Source: Ampullaceana balthica (Eukaryota > Mollusca > Gastropoda > Lymnaeidae). From it: DNA of 64,000 nt. Positions 44,882 through 55,864 of this stretch are shown here, piece by piece. Position numbers and translations under genes: made by a program. Below the pieces are notes generated by a model, which saw nothing but the letters and a program-made list of their open reading frames with translations, searched no databases and was not told the origin of the DNA. Within the stretch, counting starts at the first letter, position 1, and the number at the start of each line of letters is the position of its first letter. The stretch is from the NCBI GenBank assembly GCA_944989445.1, contig CALYLW010000423.1, positions 226,001 to 290,000 of the forward strand. The letters run 5' to 3'.

Positions 44882-45915
44882 TGTGTCTAACCACAGTGTG
44901 TATAAATATGATGTACCCAAATACACTGTGTCTAATGAAGTGTATCCAATAAGTGTATATAAAAAAGGACCAACATTTTTATGATTATGCCATGAAAAAA
45001 AAACATTTTAAGCATTCATTATTTTTATTAATAACATGATGGCATAACTGAAAATGTAATACGACCACTGCGCATATATTTAACATATAATGGAAACATT
45101 GCTGCATCAATATCTGAATATATAACAAAGACATGGTTGCATATCGAAACAAAGAATGAAAATACTCCGGAATAGCTGTCAATTTGTACAAAACTGCAGC
45201 ATAACTGGCGTAACGGATAATTTGTATACACAGCATGCCTTACACCACATCGCAACCGAGAGCGCTGCATACTGAGCTATTGACACGTCATCTCGAAATG
45301 AAATTAAAGAACAAAATGGTGGGGGTGAGGGGATGGGGATGTAATTTTAATAAAAAATTATTTTAAAATAACGAAAGTGAATATCGGAAAGGCATTTATT
45401 TTTGTTAATTTACATGTCTGCAGTTTGCTGAAACCGATTTTAATGAAAGGTGCTGAAAAATAATATTTTGGATTACACACTTTCAAACACCAAGCTCAAA
45501 TAGTGTTGCTTTGTTTTCAAAAACAACACAGTCATAGAGAATTTTCATTACAGTTTCAAATTCTTTATCAGCTTAGTTTTCTGTTCTGTTGTTTAGGTAT
45601 ATTTGTTGAAAGGGCAAGCGATCAGCAAGTGAATGAAGGTTCTGTTAGATCAGAGTGACGGACTAAGGATTCCCGTTGACCATTGAGACCAGGATACAAA
45701 GAGAGAGAGAGAGAAATCGGGAGGGTTGAGGGAGTCTCGGGGAGACGATGGCAAAATATTTTGTTTTATGAACAAAAGTTTATTTCAGGTCACAATGCCA
45801 TAATTTTCTAATTCATTACATTGAATTTAACACCTGAAAATTTTCGTTATTTCTAAACTAGAATTTCTTTTTATATATATAGTATCATCGCTGACTGTAA
45901 TAAGGGTTACCTTAA
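44882..45915. other. Unassigned DNA, possible old SINE on minus strand
   Basis: At about 45240-45290 the minus strand reads CAATAGCTCAGTATGCAGCG, like a tRNA A box, followed by CTCTCGGTTGCGATG as a weak B box. This could be a decayed SINE head. Otherwise no feature. Confidence 0.3.
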
Positions 45916-45918
45916 TAT

Positions 45919-46229
45919 TTGTTTATGAATATGGGGTTTGTTCATGAGGATGGGGTTTGTTCATGAGGATGGGGTTTGTTCATGAGGATGGGGTTTGTTC
46001 ATGAGGATGGGGTTTGTTCATAAGGATGTGGTTTGTTCATGAGGATGAGGTTTGTTCATGAGGATGAGGTTTGTTCATGAGGATGAGGTTTGTTCATGAG
46101 GATGAGGTTTGTTCATGAGGATGGGGTTTGTTCATGAGGATGGGGTTTGTTCATGAGGATGAGGTTTGTTCATAAGGATGAGATTTGTTCATGAGGATGA
46201 GGTTTGTTCATAAGGATGAGATTTGTTCA
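45919..46229. repeat. 19-bp minisatellite, about 16 copies
   Basis: GGATGGGGTTTGTTCATGA repeats every 19 bp. GGATGGGG units come first, then GGATGAGG units, with CATAAGG variants. It is cut at its right end by the LTR element at 46230. Confidence 0.94.
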
Positions 46230-47335
46230 TGTCACGTGTGAATCACGAGTTGGATGACGGAGAGGTCACGTGAGTGAAAGCGCGGGAAGAAGGTTCGAGA
46301 TTATTGGTAGGAAGAGTCAGAGAATTCTGGTGCGTGTAATGGCGGAACGTGTGCCTGAGGACATTACGTTGTATAACCTCAAATTATATATGTTATGTGC
46401 ATAGTGTAAATATTAAAGTGGTTTTATTGAAACCAGTTCTTCAGAATATTATTGTTTGCAAGGTTATGTATTGAGAGAACGCCTACAAGATATATTATGA
46501 AGTAAAACATCACAAAGATGTTACATTGGTGTCTGAAGTGAACAAAGATTGAATTGTTATCACGATACAGAAAGTTGAGAAAGAGAAGTGGAAGTGACAA
46601 TTATTTTGTGTATTCAAAAGGGTAAGTATTAATTGAAGGCAGAAATATAGTGAGCCATCATAATTTATGAATATTCAAGTTCGTAAGCAGCTGTGAATAA
46701 ACTTTTGCGGTTCAATGAAACATTTGATACAAGAATATAATTTTCAATATGGCGGCTTAAATGCACGTCACCACTGCGTGCGCTGTGTAAAACTGAGTCA
46801 GACAAGTCCTATTGCCTAATCATACGGTTACACAGTCAACACAGTACTGCTTACTAAAGTGTACTACACACTATCGAGAGCTGGTAGGTCTTTACGTCAG
46901 CAAGCCTAACAAGCTAGACGATTCCAGGAAATATTTATAAACAAACCTTGAACTTGGGAAGCTATGGACTTTTAACAACTGTGTCAGTGTGAATTATAAA
47001 TCAAGAAACGGATTCATTTATTCATTCATTGTGTGAAGAGTGTGATAATCGCAATTTGGAGTAATGTTGTGAACTGTCTAAAGTGTCTAAAAACTACTCT
47101 AAAGTTCGGAAATTGGAAAATTTGACTAAGTGACTTATTGTTTTTCTAAACTTTGGACCATCGGATGTGTTTTGTTAATCTGAGGGAGCGTATATATAAA
47201 GTATACTTCAGATCCCGTGTGATGATGCTTTGTTGCCTCATTTTGTCAAAATTAAATTTAATGGTTTAGATGTGTCACTTATTTGGACTTAACGTATTTT
47301 GCATTCAAGATTTTTCATTTGGAGGATTTATACCT
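46230..47335 (+). mobile_element. Truncated Ty3/gypsy-type element: 5' LTR and leader
   Basis: The LTR spans 46230-46525 (TGTCACGTGTGAATCACGAG to AAGATGTTACA). It is followed by TTGGTGTCTGAAGTGAAC, a primer-binding-site-like segment starting one base inside. The next 800 bp match the untranslated leader of the element at 58956 (for example TGTGTGAAGAG, CTGAGGGAGCGTATATATAA, ATCCCGTGTGA). Similarity stops near 47335, before the gag start, so gag, pol and the 3' LTR are missing. It inserted inside the 19-bp minisatellite, of which no part is left on the right. Confidence 0.88.
47190..47201 (+). promoter_or_regulatory. Conserved TATA-like box in LTR-element leader
   Basis: GTATATATAAAG lies in the conserved GGGAGCG...GTATAC...GATCCCGTGTGA block. 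The same block is present at 59912-59924 in the other element copy although surrounding leader has drifted. Confidence 0.4.
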
Positions 47336-47576
47336 TAATAACTAGAGGATAGAAGAACGAATAGTAAAGTAGTAATACATAGATCAATTAATTCTAATTT
47401 AGAAATACAACTAAATAGATAACTTAATACAGCCATCAGATAAACATAAGGAAAAAAACACCTTTCTTATTCCATATACAAGAACAAACACATACTAATT
47501 CTCGTTCTTCCGGTCCGGAATTCGGGCGAGACTTGGGTTTTCTGAAGAAACCAGGAAAACTAACACTTTATCAACA

Positions 47577-47692
47577 TTTAAAACTCTAATAAGAATGCAA
47601 CAAGACACAAAACATAGTTAAGCGTAAGACGAAATAATCCTCTGTATAGAAGGAGCTTCTGTAACAGATAAGATAAGATAAGATGAGATAAG
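47577..47692 (+). mobile_element. Retroposon 3' end with (ATAAG)n tail, copy B
   Basis: It matches copy A at 44774 in AAAACTCTAATAAGAATGCA, ACATAGTTAAGCGTAAGACG and CTGTATAGAAGGAGCTTCTG, and ends in AGATAAGATAAGATAAGATG. Confidence 0.75.
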
Positions 47693-48352
47693 AAAATATT
47701 GATGTAGCTTGTGTTAAATAATTTAACATAAACTAATCCTTTAAGTAACTTTTTGTATTTACTCAAAACGTAACTTTACAAAAACAATATGACAGTACGA
47801 GCCTTGCTATCTTAGGTCAATCTGTTTATTTCTAGAGTATGGCGTAGTAATAGAATATAAGAGTTTAGGGGCTGGATCAAAATCGGAACACTAAATATCG
47901 CCGGCATTGAATACAGGTCAACTCACAAATTGTGCAAAATAAACTTTTAGTGTTAAAGACCAACACATTTGTAGCGGTGCAAGAAAAAATAATTATTAGG
48001 TCAAAGTTCATGAAAGGAGAAATTGCAAAGATTAAAACAAACGAAATACGTAATTTGGAAAAAAAACTGTACTATGTGAGTTAAGCCAATGATATTTGAG
48101 ACTTAGACAAGACGAGGCGGTAAATGTCAACGAAGTTAGTTTACAACTCAGTAATCTGTGGACAGAAAGCTGTATACAATCGAACGAATTTTGATGGCAG
48201 CGGTTCTCAAATGTTCATAATAGTATTTATCCTTAACCACACATTTAATACTTATCATCCCACATAAGAAACTTTTTGTTTATTATTTTATCATTTTAAA
48301 CAAAAGAATATTTATTTCTTTTGAATGTTGTTTTATAGTAAGTGATCATGAC

Positions 48353-48480
48353 ATTACAGTAATTTTAAATGAGATTTCAGTACCTGAAAGTGAGGTTTCA
48401 GTAAATGAAAATAAGATTTCAGTAAATGAGGATACGATTTAGGTAAATGAAAGTGAGATTTCAGTATTAGAACTGATATT
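48353..48480. repeat. Degenerate 18-20-bp tandem repeat
   Basis: GAGATTTCAGTAAATGAAAA-like units, about six, with substitutions and length changes. Confidence 0.6.
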
Positions 48481-48534
48481 TCAATGTCCTAAACATGTAT
48501 TTCAGAATACAACTTCGACATTGATCTAATTGAA

Positions 48535-48665
48535 CATGATAAAAAAACATGGTTTTTCAGTTAATGAACATGATATTTGAGAAATCAAACATGATATTTG
48601 AGAAATAAAACATGATATTTGAGAAACAAAAACATGATATTTGAGAAATAAAACATGATATTTTA
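48535..48665. repeat. 21-22-bp tandem repeat, about 5-6 copies
   Basis: AACATGATATTTGAGAAATA-like units. The first is diverged (TGGTTTTTCAGTTAATG). Confidence 0.75.
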
Positions 48666-49089
48666 ATGCAGTAACATTTCTGTAGATGTAGCATGTTCTT
48701 TAATTTCTCATATTGACAAGGCTTGGTACAAAGATCTGCAGTAAAATATTACCAACATTTTAGTCTTTATAATGTAGTTAGATCTCTTTTAAAATGTAGA
48801 TATATATTTTGAAATAATCAAAAAATTAACGATCTTAAAGCAGTTCGACATTTTGTCAACATCACCTATTTGTTCAGTACGTGGTAAAGACCCAAAACAT
48901 TATGCTCTAGCTCCAAGCTCAAAAACTTATTTTAAAAGTTTGAAATTACCAGTACATTAAAAAAAATTAAAACATTCGAAGTTTCTTTGACATCCCTCAC
49001 TAACACGACAGTTAATAATCGCCTCTCCTTCCCCTCAATATCATAGCATTCTTACTTGATTGGATGAAATAACGTATTCTTTTAAGCTA

Positions 49090-51640
49090 TAATATAATGA
49101 CCAAATCACTCTGCGGTGCTGAATGCTGGACAGACCATCGTCTCATCATCTCTAAACTTAAGACATGCATTCAGCCCAAAAGACGGCCCCAAGGAAGGAA
49201 AACCCTAAAACGGCTAAACATCACAAAGCTAAACTGTGCGAGTACTAAACAATCTCTGGAGACAGCCCTGGAGGGCAAACTGAGATCCACCACTCTAAAC
49301 AATACGAACATTGAGACTGTTTGGACGAACTTTAGAGATCAAATCTACAGCACAGCCTCCCAAATCCTTGGACCCGCAACGAGAAAGCACCAAGAATGGT
49401 TCGATGACAATTGCGATGAAATCAAGCAAATGTTGGCAGAGAAACATCAACTCCACAAAAGACACATCAGCAATCCTAGGTCTTCAACCGTAACGGACTC
49501 ATATAATAGCATACGCCGCGTCATACAACAAAAACTTCGCTGGATGCGAGACTCATGGCTAAACAAGAAAGCTGATGAGATTCAACAATATGCAGACAGG
49601 CATGATATGAAGAATTTTTACAACGCCCTTAAGGAAGTGTACGGACCCACAACGTCTAATTCATCCCCGCTTCTCAGTGCTGACGGGACATATCTAATTA
49701 CTGACGGGGAGAAGATTCTTGAGCGCTGGGCTGAACACTTTCATGCTGTCCTGAACAGCAACTCAAGTATTAATGAAGATGCTATCAGTCGCCTCCCTCA
49801 AGTACCAATCAACCTGGCATTGGATGACCCGCCTACACTTCTTGAGACGCAAAGAGCTGTACATCTTCTGTCATGTGGAAAGGCTCCTGGAGCAGACTCA
49901 ATTCCAGCAGAAATATACAAAGAAGGTGGCATGGTTCTCCTGGAAAAGCTGCATGAAATCTGCCTAATGATGTGGCAGCAAGAGGCTGTCCCCCAGGATT
50001 TTAAAGATGCCTCTATAGTCCACTTGTACAAGCGAAAAGGGAACCGCCAAGCCTGTGACAATCATCGTGAAATTTCACTGCTATCAATTGCAGGAAAAAT
50101 ACTCGCCAGAATTCTCCTAAATCGCCTAAATGCACATCTGGATCAGGGACTTTTACCAGAAAGCCAATGTGGTTTCCGGAAAGAACGTGGGACCATTGAC
50201 ATGATTTTTGCAGCTAGGCAATTGCAGGAAAAGTGTCAAGAGCAGAATATGGACATATTTTCCATTTACATAGACCTTACCAAAGCCTTTGACACAGTCT
50301 GCAGAGAGGGCCTATGGAGGATTATGGCCAAGTATGGGTGTCCAAATAAGTATATAGCCATTGTAAGGCAATTTCATGATGGCATGCAGGCTCGAGTCCA
50401 GGACAACGGAGAGACTCTCTAAACCATTCCCTGTCACAAATGGCGTTAAGCAAGGCTGTGTCCTGGCCCCAACATTGTTCAGCCTCATGTTCTCAGCCAT
50501 GCTCACAGAGGCCTTCAGGAATAGAAATGTAGGCATGGACTTCAGGTATCGCACTGATGGTCGTCTATTTAACCTCAGGAGGCTTAAAGCTAAGACAAAG
50601 GTCAAATCAGACAGCATCCTGGAACTTCTTTTTGCTGATGATTGTGCCCTTAACGCAGGCTCTGAAGCACAACTGCAACTAAGTGCTGATAAATTTTCCA
50701 GTGCGTGCTCTAACTTTGGGCTCACCATCAGCACAAAAAAGACAGAAGTGCTATACCAGCCGGCCCCGGGCAAATCCTATACTGAGCCTAACATATTCAT
50801 CAACGGCAACAAAATCAACACAGTGAGTCGCTTTACCTACCTTGGCAGCACACTGTCCCAGAAGGCCAATATTGATGACGAGGTGAACTCCAGAATCTCA
50901 AAGGTCAGCGCAGCATTCGGTAGATTGCATGACAGTGTCTGGAACAGAAGGGGAATCAGCACCCAAACAAAACTAAAAGTATACAGAGCTGTAGTGCTCC
51001 CCACCTTATTATATGCATTTGAAACTTGGATTGTATACCAACGCCATGCGAGGTTGCTGAACCACTTCCACACCAAAAGCCTTAGAAAAATTATCAATAT
51101 AAAATGGCAGGAAAAAGTTCCAGACACCGAAATATTAGCCAGGTCAGGACTCCCCAGCATCCACACTATCCTCATGCAAAGCCAACTACGCTGTGCGGGG
51201 CATCTAGTGCGCATGCCCTGACCATCGCCTACCCAAGAGGCTCTTCTATGGTGAACTTACAGAAGGGCATAGAGCACGCGGAGGTCCACGAAAGCGCTAC
51301 AAGGACGCACTTAAAACGGCTCTGAAGGCCTTCGACATCGGACATGACTCCTGGGAAGCAGCAGCCAGTAACCGAGCCCACTGGTGCTCTACGATATGGA
51401 ATGGCGCAGCTGTCTGTGAAGCTAATAGACAACAGGCTGCCAAGTTAAAACGCCAAGCAAGAAAGGAACGTAACCAAAACCCACCTGAAGGGACCGTTTC
51501 TATCTCTTGTCCGACATGCTGACGCCTCTTTCGTGCAAAAATAGGGTTAATAAGTCACCAGATAACACATGTGGCGGCCCAGCAAATATGATGAGAGTGG
51601 TCATCGTCGATCACGACGGACGAACAACAACAATATTATT
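49090..51640 (+). mobile_element. 5'-truncated LINE (RTE/CFDP2-like endonuclease type)
   Basis: The insertion begins within the last part of the apurinic-type endonuclease domain and runs to a short (CAA)n tail (about 51621-51637, after GACGGACGAA). Loss of the 5' end with an intact 3' end is what incomplete target-primed reverse transcription produces. The coding sequence is continuous apart from two frameshifts and one late stop, so the copy is fairly young. The wording of the RT region matches elements annotated next to craniofacial-development-protein-2-like endonucleases; the clade name is tentative. Confidence 0.88.
49097..51580 (+). pseudogene. LINE endonuclease/reverse transcriptase, frame-broken
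   Basis: Part 1 (49097-50422, 441 aa): the end of the endonuclease with its last catalytic motif CWTDHRLI, then a linker and the RT with SCGKAPGADSIPAEIYK, DASIVHLYKRKGN, QCGFRKERGTIDMIF and the catalytic IYIDLTKAFDTV. A single-base frame change near 50420 leads to part 2 (50376-51221). This has TNGVKQGC, LFADDCALNAG (catalytic FADD at 50631-50642), the thumb and the LPTLLYAFETW block. Another shift at about 51217 leads to the C-terminal segment with FYGELTEG and a C2H2-type finger (CPTC...H...H) at about 51508-51570. That finger is broken by a TGA at 51520. Catalytic residues are all present, but the frame breaks prevent one polyprotein. Confidence 0.9.
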
Positions 51641-52970
51641 TCAAATTTATTTTTAATTATTTTTTTTAAATATAAAACACAACACCAAAATACCCAGCCA
51701 TTAAAGCTATGGAATTCAACGTATGTTAAAGGAATTCAAAGTATGTTAAAGAATGTCATTAAATTTAAATCATTTAAATCACAACTGGAATTTTCGAGAA
51801 TAAATATTGGAATGTACACAGAACAACAACAAAATTTACATAGAACAACACACAACAACAAAACTTTACATAGAGTAACACACAACAACAAAATATGCTT
51901 TTAATCCCATTCTCTTGTTGCTTTTGTTCGGGTTTATGTTTTAAAAAGAAGAAGAAATAAATACTGTTTTCGCTTGGTTATTTTTGGATTGGCTTAATCC
52001 ATGATAATTCAATTCCCGGACGTATTCTCCTCCCGGGAAAACGAGGATAGCTGTTTCCTCATTCCGGACAAAAGTCTGGAAAAATGAGAAACTACATGAA
52101 ACCCTCTCCAGTAGTGTGCTCAATCAGTTTGCAGTTTATCATTGGGCAGCACACAGTAACAATATTTAAACGCAGCCGTAAAATTTGATTTAAACATATT
52201 ATTTATTATGTGTTTGTGTCTGCGCGTCCCTGGTAAAAGGGGAAATCTAGGCTTTCTATAGAATTATCATGCAAGAAATGTTTACTACGGTAAAGCTTAT
52301 GGCATGGTATAAAATTTATTGTCATTCCTAAAAAAGTAAAACCAAACAGGAGGAGAAAAACATAAAGACGTGATTTAATAAATTAGCAGGCCCAATGCTT
52401 GTCATCATAATACAAATCTGTACTTTGACAATGTTTGTTTTTGGATGTGTAAAAAATACATTAATTTTTTACCAAACGTTGGCTAAAATCTGAACTTGAA
52501 TAGCATTTGTCAATTCAATGGTAAAGGTATGAGCAAAGTGTTAAAATTATTGCAACATATCAAAGAACGGATGTGCTAGAAGTAATTGCCCTCTGTAGCC
52601 AAGTAGAAATTATATTAATTTTAAATAAATTAATAACACTTGGCTAAAGGGTAAGAACCAAGAAAACGGGAAATTAAATGAAGACACTTATTAGGTTAGA
52701 GAATAAATATTCAGGTTATAAGATTTCTTTATACGTGTCCATGTGAATGTTTTGCAATACAAAAGCCAATTAAGACTTTATTAAACATGAAAAATGAGAT
52801 TTGGCCAACAGCTGTTGCAGTACACATTGTCAACATGTCCAAACTGTTGATATCATCCTGCACAGCAACAATATTGGGCAAATCAGTGCGGTAACCTTAA
52901 ACAAGTCATAAAAACTCGAATGAATATTTAAACGAAATTTCCAACAAAGAATTTCAAACTTCACAACTCA
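51641..52970. other. Unassigned AT-rich DNA
   Basis: A short repeat of GAACAACA...ACACAACAACAAAA (about 51819-51895) follows the LINE tail. No gene was seen. Confidence 0.4.
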
Positions 52971-52974
52971 TTTC

Positions 52975-54435
52975 TATTTGCAATTATTTTTTTGCATATA
53001 GATAAATATTTCTAATTAATATGATAGTTTCATGTATATGATCAAAGTTGTGAAACTTTTAATGTTTAATAATATTCATACAAATTTGTATTTATGTTTC
53101 GAAGCCTTCTACATGGTAGAGAGTTGCGATGAGCGCCCCATGCTTTTATTTGCAGTGGATAGGTTCACGGATTTCACCTGGTATCATAGAAAAATTTTAT
53201 TTTCTTTTTTCTTGGTGCACTCTCAATATGTAAATAAAAGCGTGTCCTTTTTAAAAAAGATTTTTTAAATATTTTATGTTTGCTTTTTAGCATCAAATTT
53301 GTTAAAATCAATTTTTCGACATGATCAATTTAATTTAATTAGTCAAACTTCATTGTCAATAACTTAAAGGTGATAGTGGTAAAAAGAAAGATTATTAAAA
53401 AGATAAATTACTAATTTATGTATTATAAAACAGTTTCTCCCAACTGAAAATTGAACCACTTACCTCCAGGTTGGCAATCGATCACACTGACGATTCGACC
53501 AGCAGGCCTGACGAAATTTCGCTCTTTTTAAACGTATAATAAATACTCTTTACAAACCACTAGTGACATCAACACATTGAAATTACTTGTATCCCTCTGG
53601 AGCGAATCGAGGTATGGTTCACTGATGTGAGTGATAATAAAATAATGTAAAAAAATCTTTTTTAAAAAGGACAGGCTTTTATTTACATATAGAAAGTGCA
53701 CTAAAAAGAAGAAAATAAAAATGTTCTATGAAAACAGGTGAAATCGGTGAACCTATCTACTGCACATAAAAGCGTGGGGCGCCCATCACAAATCATTTCT
53801 CATTGCAACTATTCTCTTACATATAGATAAATATTTCTAATTAGTGTGATAGTAGCATTTATATGATCAAACTTGTGAAACTTTTAATGTTTATTAATAT
53901 TCATACAAATGTGTTTTTATGTTTCGCAGCCTTGTACACGATAGAGAGTTGTGATGAACGCCCCACGCTTTTATGTGCAGTAGATAGGTTCACCGATTTC
54001 ACCTGTTTTCATAGAACATTTTTATTTTCTTCTTTTTAGTGCACTTTCTATATGTAAATAAAAGCGTGTCCTTTTTTAAAAAATATTTTTTTACATTATT
54101 TTATTTTCTACTTTTTAGTCTCAGCATTTTTTTTAAATTGATTTTTCGACCTTATCAATTCAATTTAGTTTAGTTAAACTTCATTGTCAATAATTTAAAT
54201 GTGATAGTGGTAAAAATAAAGATTATTCATTACAAATTTATGTATAATACAAAAAAATAAATATTTTGACTAATTGAAAATTGAACCTCGTACCCACATG
54301 TCGGCAATCGATCACGCTTATATTTCAGCCAGCAAGACTTGATGCTCATAGTACTTTTAAAATTAATAATAATTTTATCCCTCTAGGGTGAATTGAGGCA
54401 TGGTTCATTGACGCGAGTGATAATATTTGATATAG
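52975..54435. repeat. Tandem duplication of an ~830-bp module
   Basis: Copy 1 (about 52975-53648) and copy 2 (about 53825-54435) share, in the same order, ATAGATAAATATTTCTAATT, GAAACTTTTAATGTTTA, GAACGCCCCACGCTTTTA-like, ATTTTTATTTTCTTCTTTTT-like, AAACTTCATTGTCAATAA and GGCAATCGATCAC blocks. Both end near TATCCCTCT...GAAT(C/T)GAGG(T/C)ATGGTTCA. The copies differ by many substitutions, so the duplication is old. On the minus strand each copy has a tRNA-like stretch (about 53455-53525 and 54284-54345: TGATCGATTGCC...GGTTCAATTTTC with a B-box-like word), suggesting that the module is SINE-related. Confidence 0.75.
53648..54096. mobile_element. Foldback structure, about 148-bp arms
   Basis: The left arm 53648-53795 (with AAAGGACAGGCTTTTATTTA, GTGCACTAAAAAGAAGAAAA, AACAGGTGAAATCGGTGAAC, AAAAGCGTGGGGCGCC) is the inverted form of 53948-54096 in duplication copy 2. 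About 150 bp separate the arms. Arm identity is higher than between the two direct copies, which suggests later conversion or a separate origin. The words resemble the foldback at 11486-11836. Confidence 0.8.
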
Positions 54436-54436
54436 A

Positions 54437-54606
54437 CACAAACTAAAAACTAAAAGAGCATTAATTTAATTATGGTACATTCGATCGATCTGAAATTTTG
54501 ATACAATGCATGGTCATCCAAGGTCTATTTCTGGTAAAATTTTGAGATCTCTTGGACCATCAGAAGTGGTTTAATTTTACGTTACAAGATTTGGCGGAGG
54601 GATGGA
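54437..54606 (-). repeat. GATCGATC-core repeat, subfamily 2, inverted copy
   Basis: On the minus strand it matches 11089-11320: ACCACTTCTGATGGTCC, then AGAGATCT, then ATTGTATCAAAATTTCAGAT and CGATCGAATGTACC. The (GGAT)n array directly abuts it on the right, at the place where copy 11089 has (TTTG)n. Confidence 0.8.
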
Positions 54607-54817
54607 TGGATGGAGGGATGGATGGATTGATGGATGGATGGATGGATGGATGGATGGGTGGATGGATGGATGGATGGATGGATGGATGGATGGGTGGGAT
54701 GGATGGATGGATGGATGGATGGATGGATGGATGGATGGATGGATGGATGGATGGATGGATGGATGGATGGATGGATGGATGGATGGATGGATGGATGGAT
54801 GGAGGAGGGATGGATGG
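54599..54817. repeat. (GGAT)n tetranucleotide array
   Basis: About 54 near-perfect units with a few GGAGG, GGGT and TGGGA interruptions. It reads as an MDGW or SIHP repeat protein in several frames, a pure artefact. Confidence 0.97.
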
Positions 54818-54945
54818 ATGGATACAACATACAAACAGATTGACTTTAAAAAAGCGTGTAATAAATATCCTCACCCTATGTCTGTCCTTTCATATGTAAT
54901 ATTTGCAACATATCCTCTTTACTATGAAGCTACTAAATACAATTC

Positions 54946-55215
54946 TCACCATAACTGATAACTCTTCGGTATCTGATATATCTGTTGTGACTCGTCGAAT
55001 TGTAGCGAGAACCAGTCACATATTTCCAAATCAGTCTTTAATTGAGTTTGTATGTCTTTTGAAATTGCATGTATTCTTCTTGTGACGGTGTTATTTGACA
55101 ACTCTAAGTCTTGTATTGCTGAGACAATCTCACGTTTGTTAGAAATTCCATCAAACAAACAATCGGCACCAGTCTTATTAAGACAATAGTATACGCACCT
55201 CGCTTTTAGCCCCTT
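54946..55215 (-). pseudogene. hAT transposase fragment (ZBED/GTF2IRD2-like)
   Basis: A 70-aa minus-strand frame reads FDGISNKREIVSAIQDLELS, NNTVTRRIHAISKDI and DWFSLQFDES. This is the block before and including the first catalytic aspartate of ZBED/GTF2IRD2-like hAT transposases. Upstream codons (to about 55215) add ARCVYYCLNKTGADCLFD. It stops soon after FDES. No inverted ends were found, and it is a different lineage from the hAT at 4964. Confidence 0.75.
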
Positions 55216-55237
55216 AAAAATTTCAGAAGGAATATCG

Positions 55238-55347
55238 CAAAAATACGAACGTATTTAATAAACATACAAACGTATTTAATAAACATACAAACGTATTTAA
55301 TATACATACAAACGTATTTAATAAACATACAAACGTATTTAATAAAC
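55238..55347. repeat. 21-bp tandem repeat, 5 copies
   Basis: AACATACAAACGTATTTAAT plus A. The first copy is diverged (AAATACGAACG). Confidence 0.9.
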
Positions 55348-55513
55348 ACAGGCACTCACAACCATTACAACTCTAACAAAGAAATAAAAATAATTCACAA
55401 TTTTAATTAATGTTTATGAAAACATTCTGTCTCTGTCGAATAGTGGCGGGCACATACGAATCGTTCCGCGGGCGCCATGGTGACCGCGGGCACGGGGTTG
55501 GGAACCTATGCTG

Positions 55514-55860
55514 TATACAATCAACTGGGACCAACTGTACAATCAACTGGGACCAACTGTACAATCAACTGGGACCAACTGTACAATCAACTGGGACCAA
55601 CTGTACAATCAACTGGGACCAACTGTACAATCAACTGGGACCAACTGTACAATCAACTGGGACCAACTGTACAATCAACTGGGACCAACTGTACAATCAA
55701 CTGGGACTCAACTGTACAATCAACTGGGACCAACTGTACAATCAACTGGGACCAACTGTACAATCAACTGGGACCAACTGTACAATCAACTGGGACCAAC
55801 TGTACAATCAACTGGGACCAACTGTACAATCAACTGTACAATCAACTGTACAATCAACTA
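55514..55860. repeat. 22-bp minisatellite, about 16 copies
   Basis: TGTACAATCAACTGGGACCA plus AC. One unit has an extra T (GGGACTCAAC) that shifts frame. The last two or three units lack GGGACCAAC and are 13 bp long (TGTACAATCAAC). Plus-strand frames read as repeated QLGPTVQSTGTNCTINWD and are artefacts. Confidence 0.94.
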
Positions 55861-55864
55861 CCTA

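Larger units (their letters stand above)
47336..49090. other. AT-rich DNA with degenerate tandem repeats
   Basis: It includes copy B of the retroposon tail (47577) and two loose tandem repeats (48353-48480 and 48535-48665). No host gene was recognised. Confidence 0.4.

Noticed and set aside
49097..51221. Host gene encoding a reverse transcriptase or endonuclease
   Set aside because: 5' truncation within the endonuclease, frameshifts, intronless structure and a simple-repeat tail show a dead LINE insertion.
54552..54958. MDGW and SIHP repeat proteins
   Set aside because: A (GGAT)n simple repeat read in several frames.
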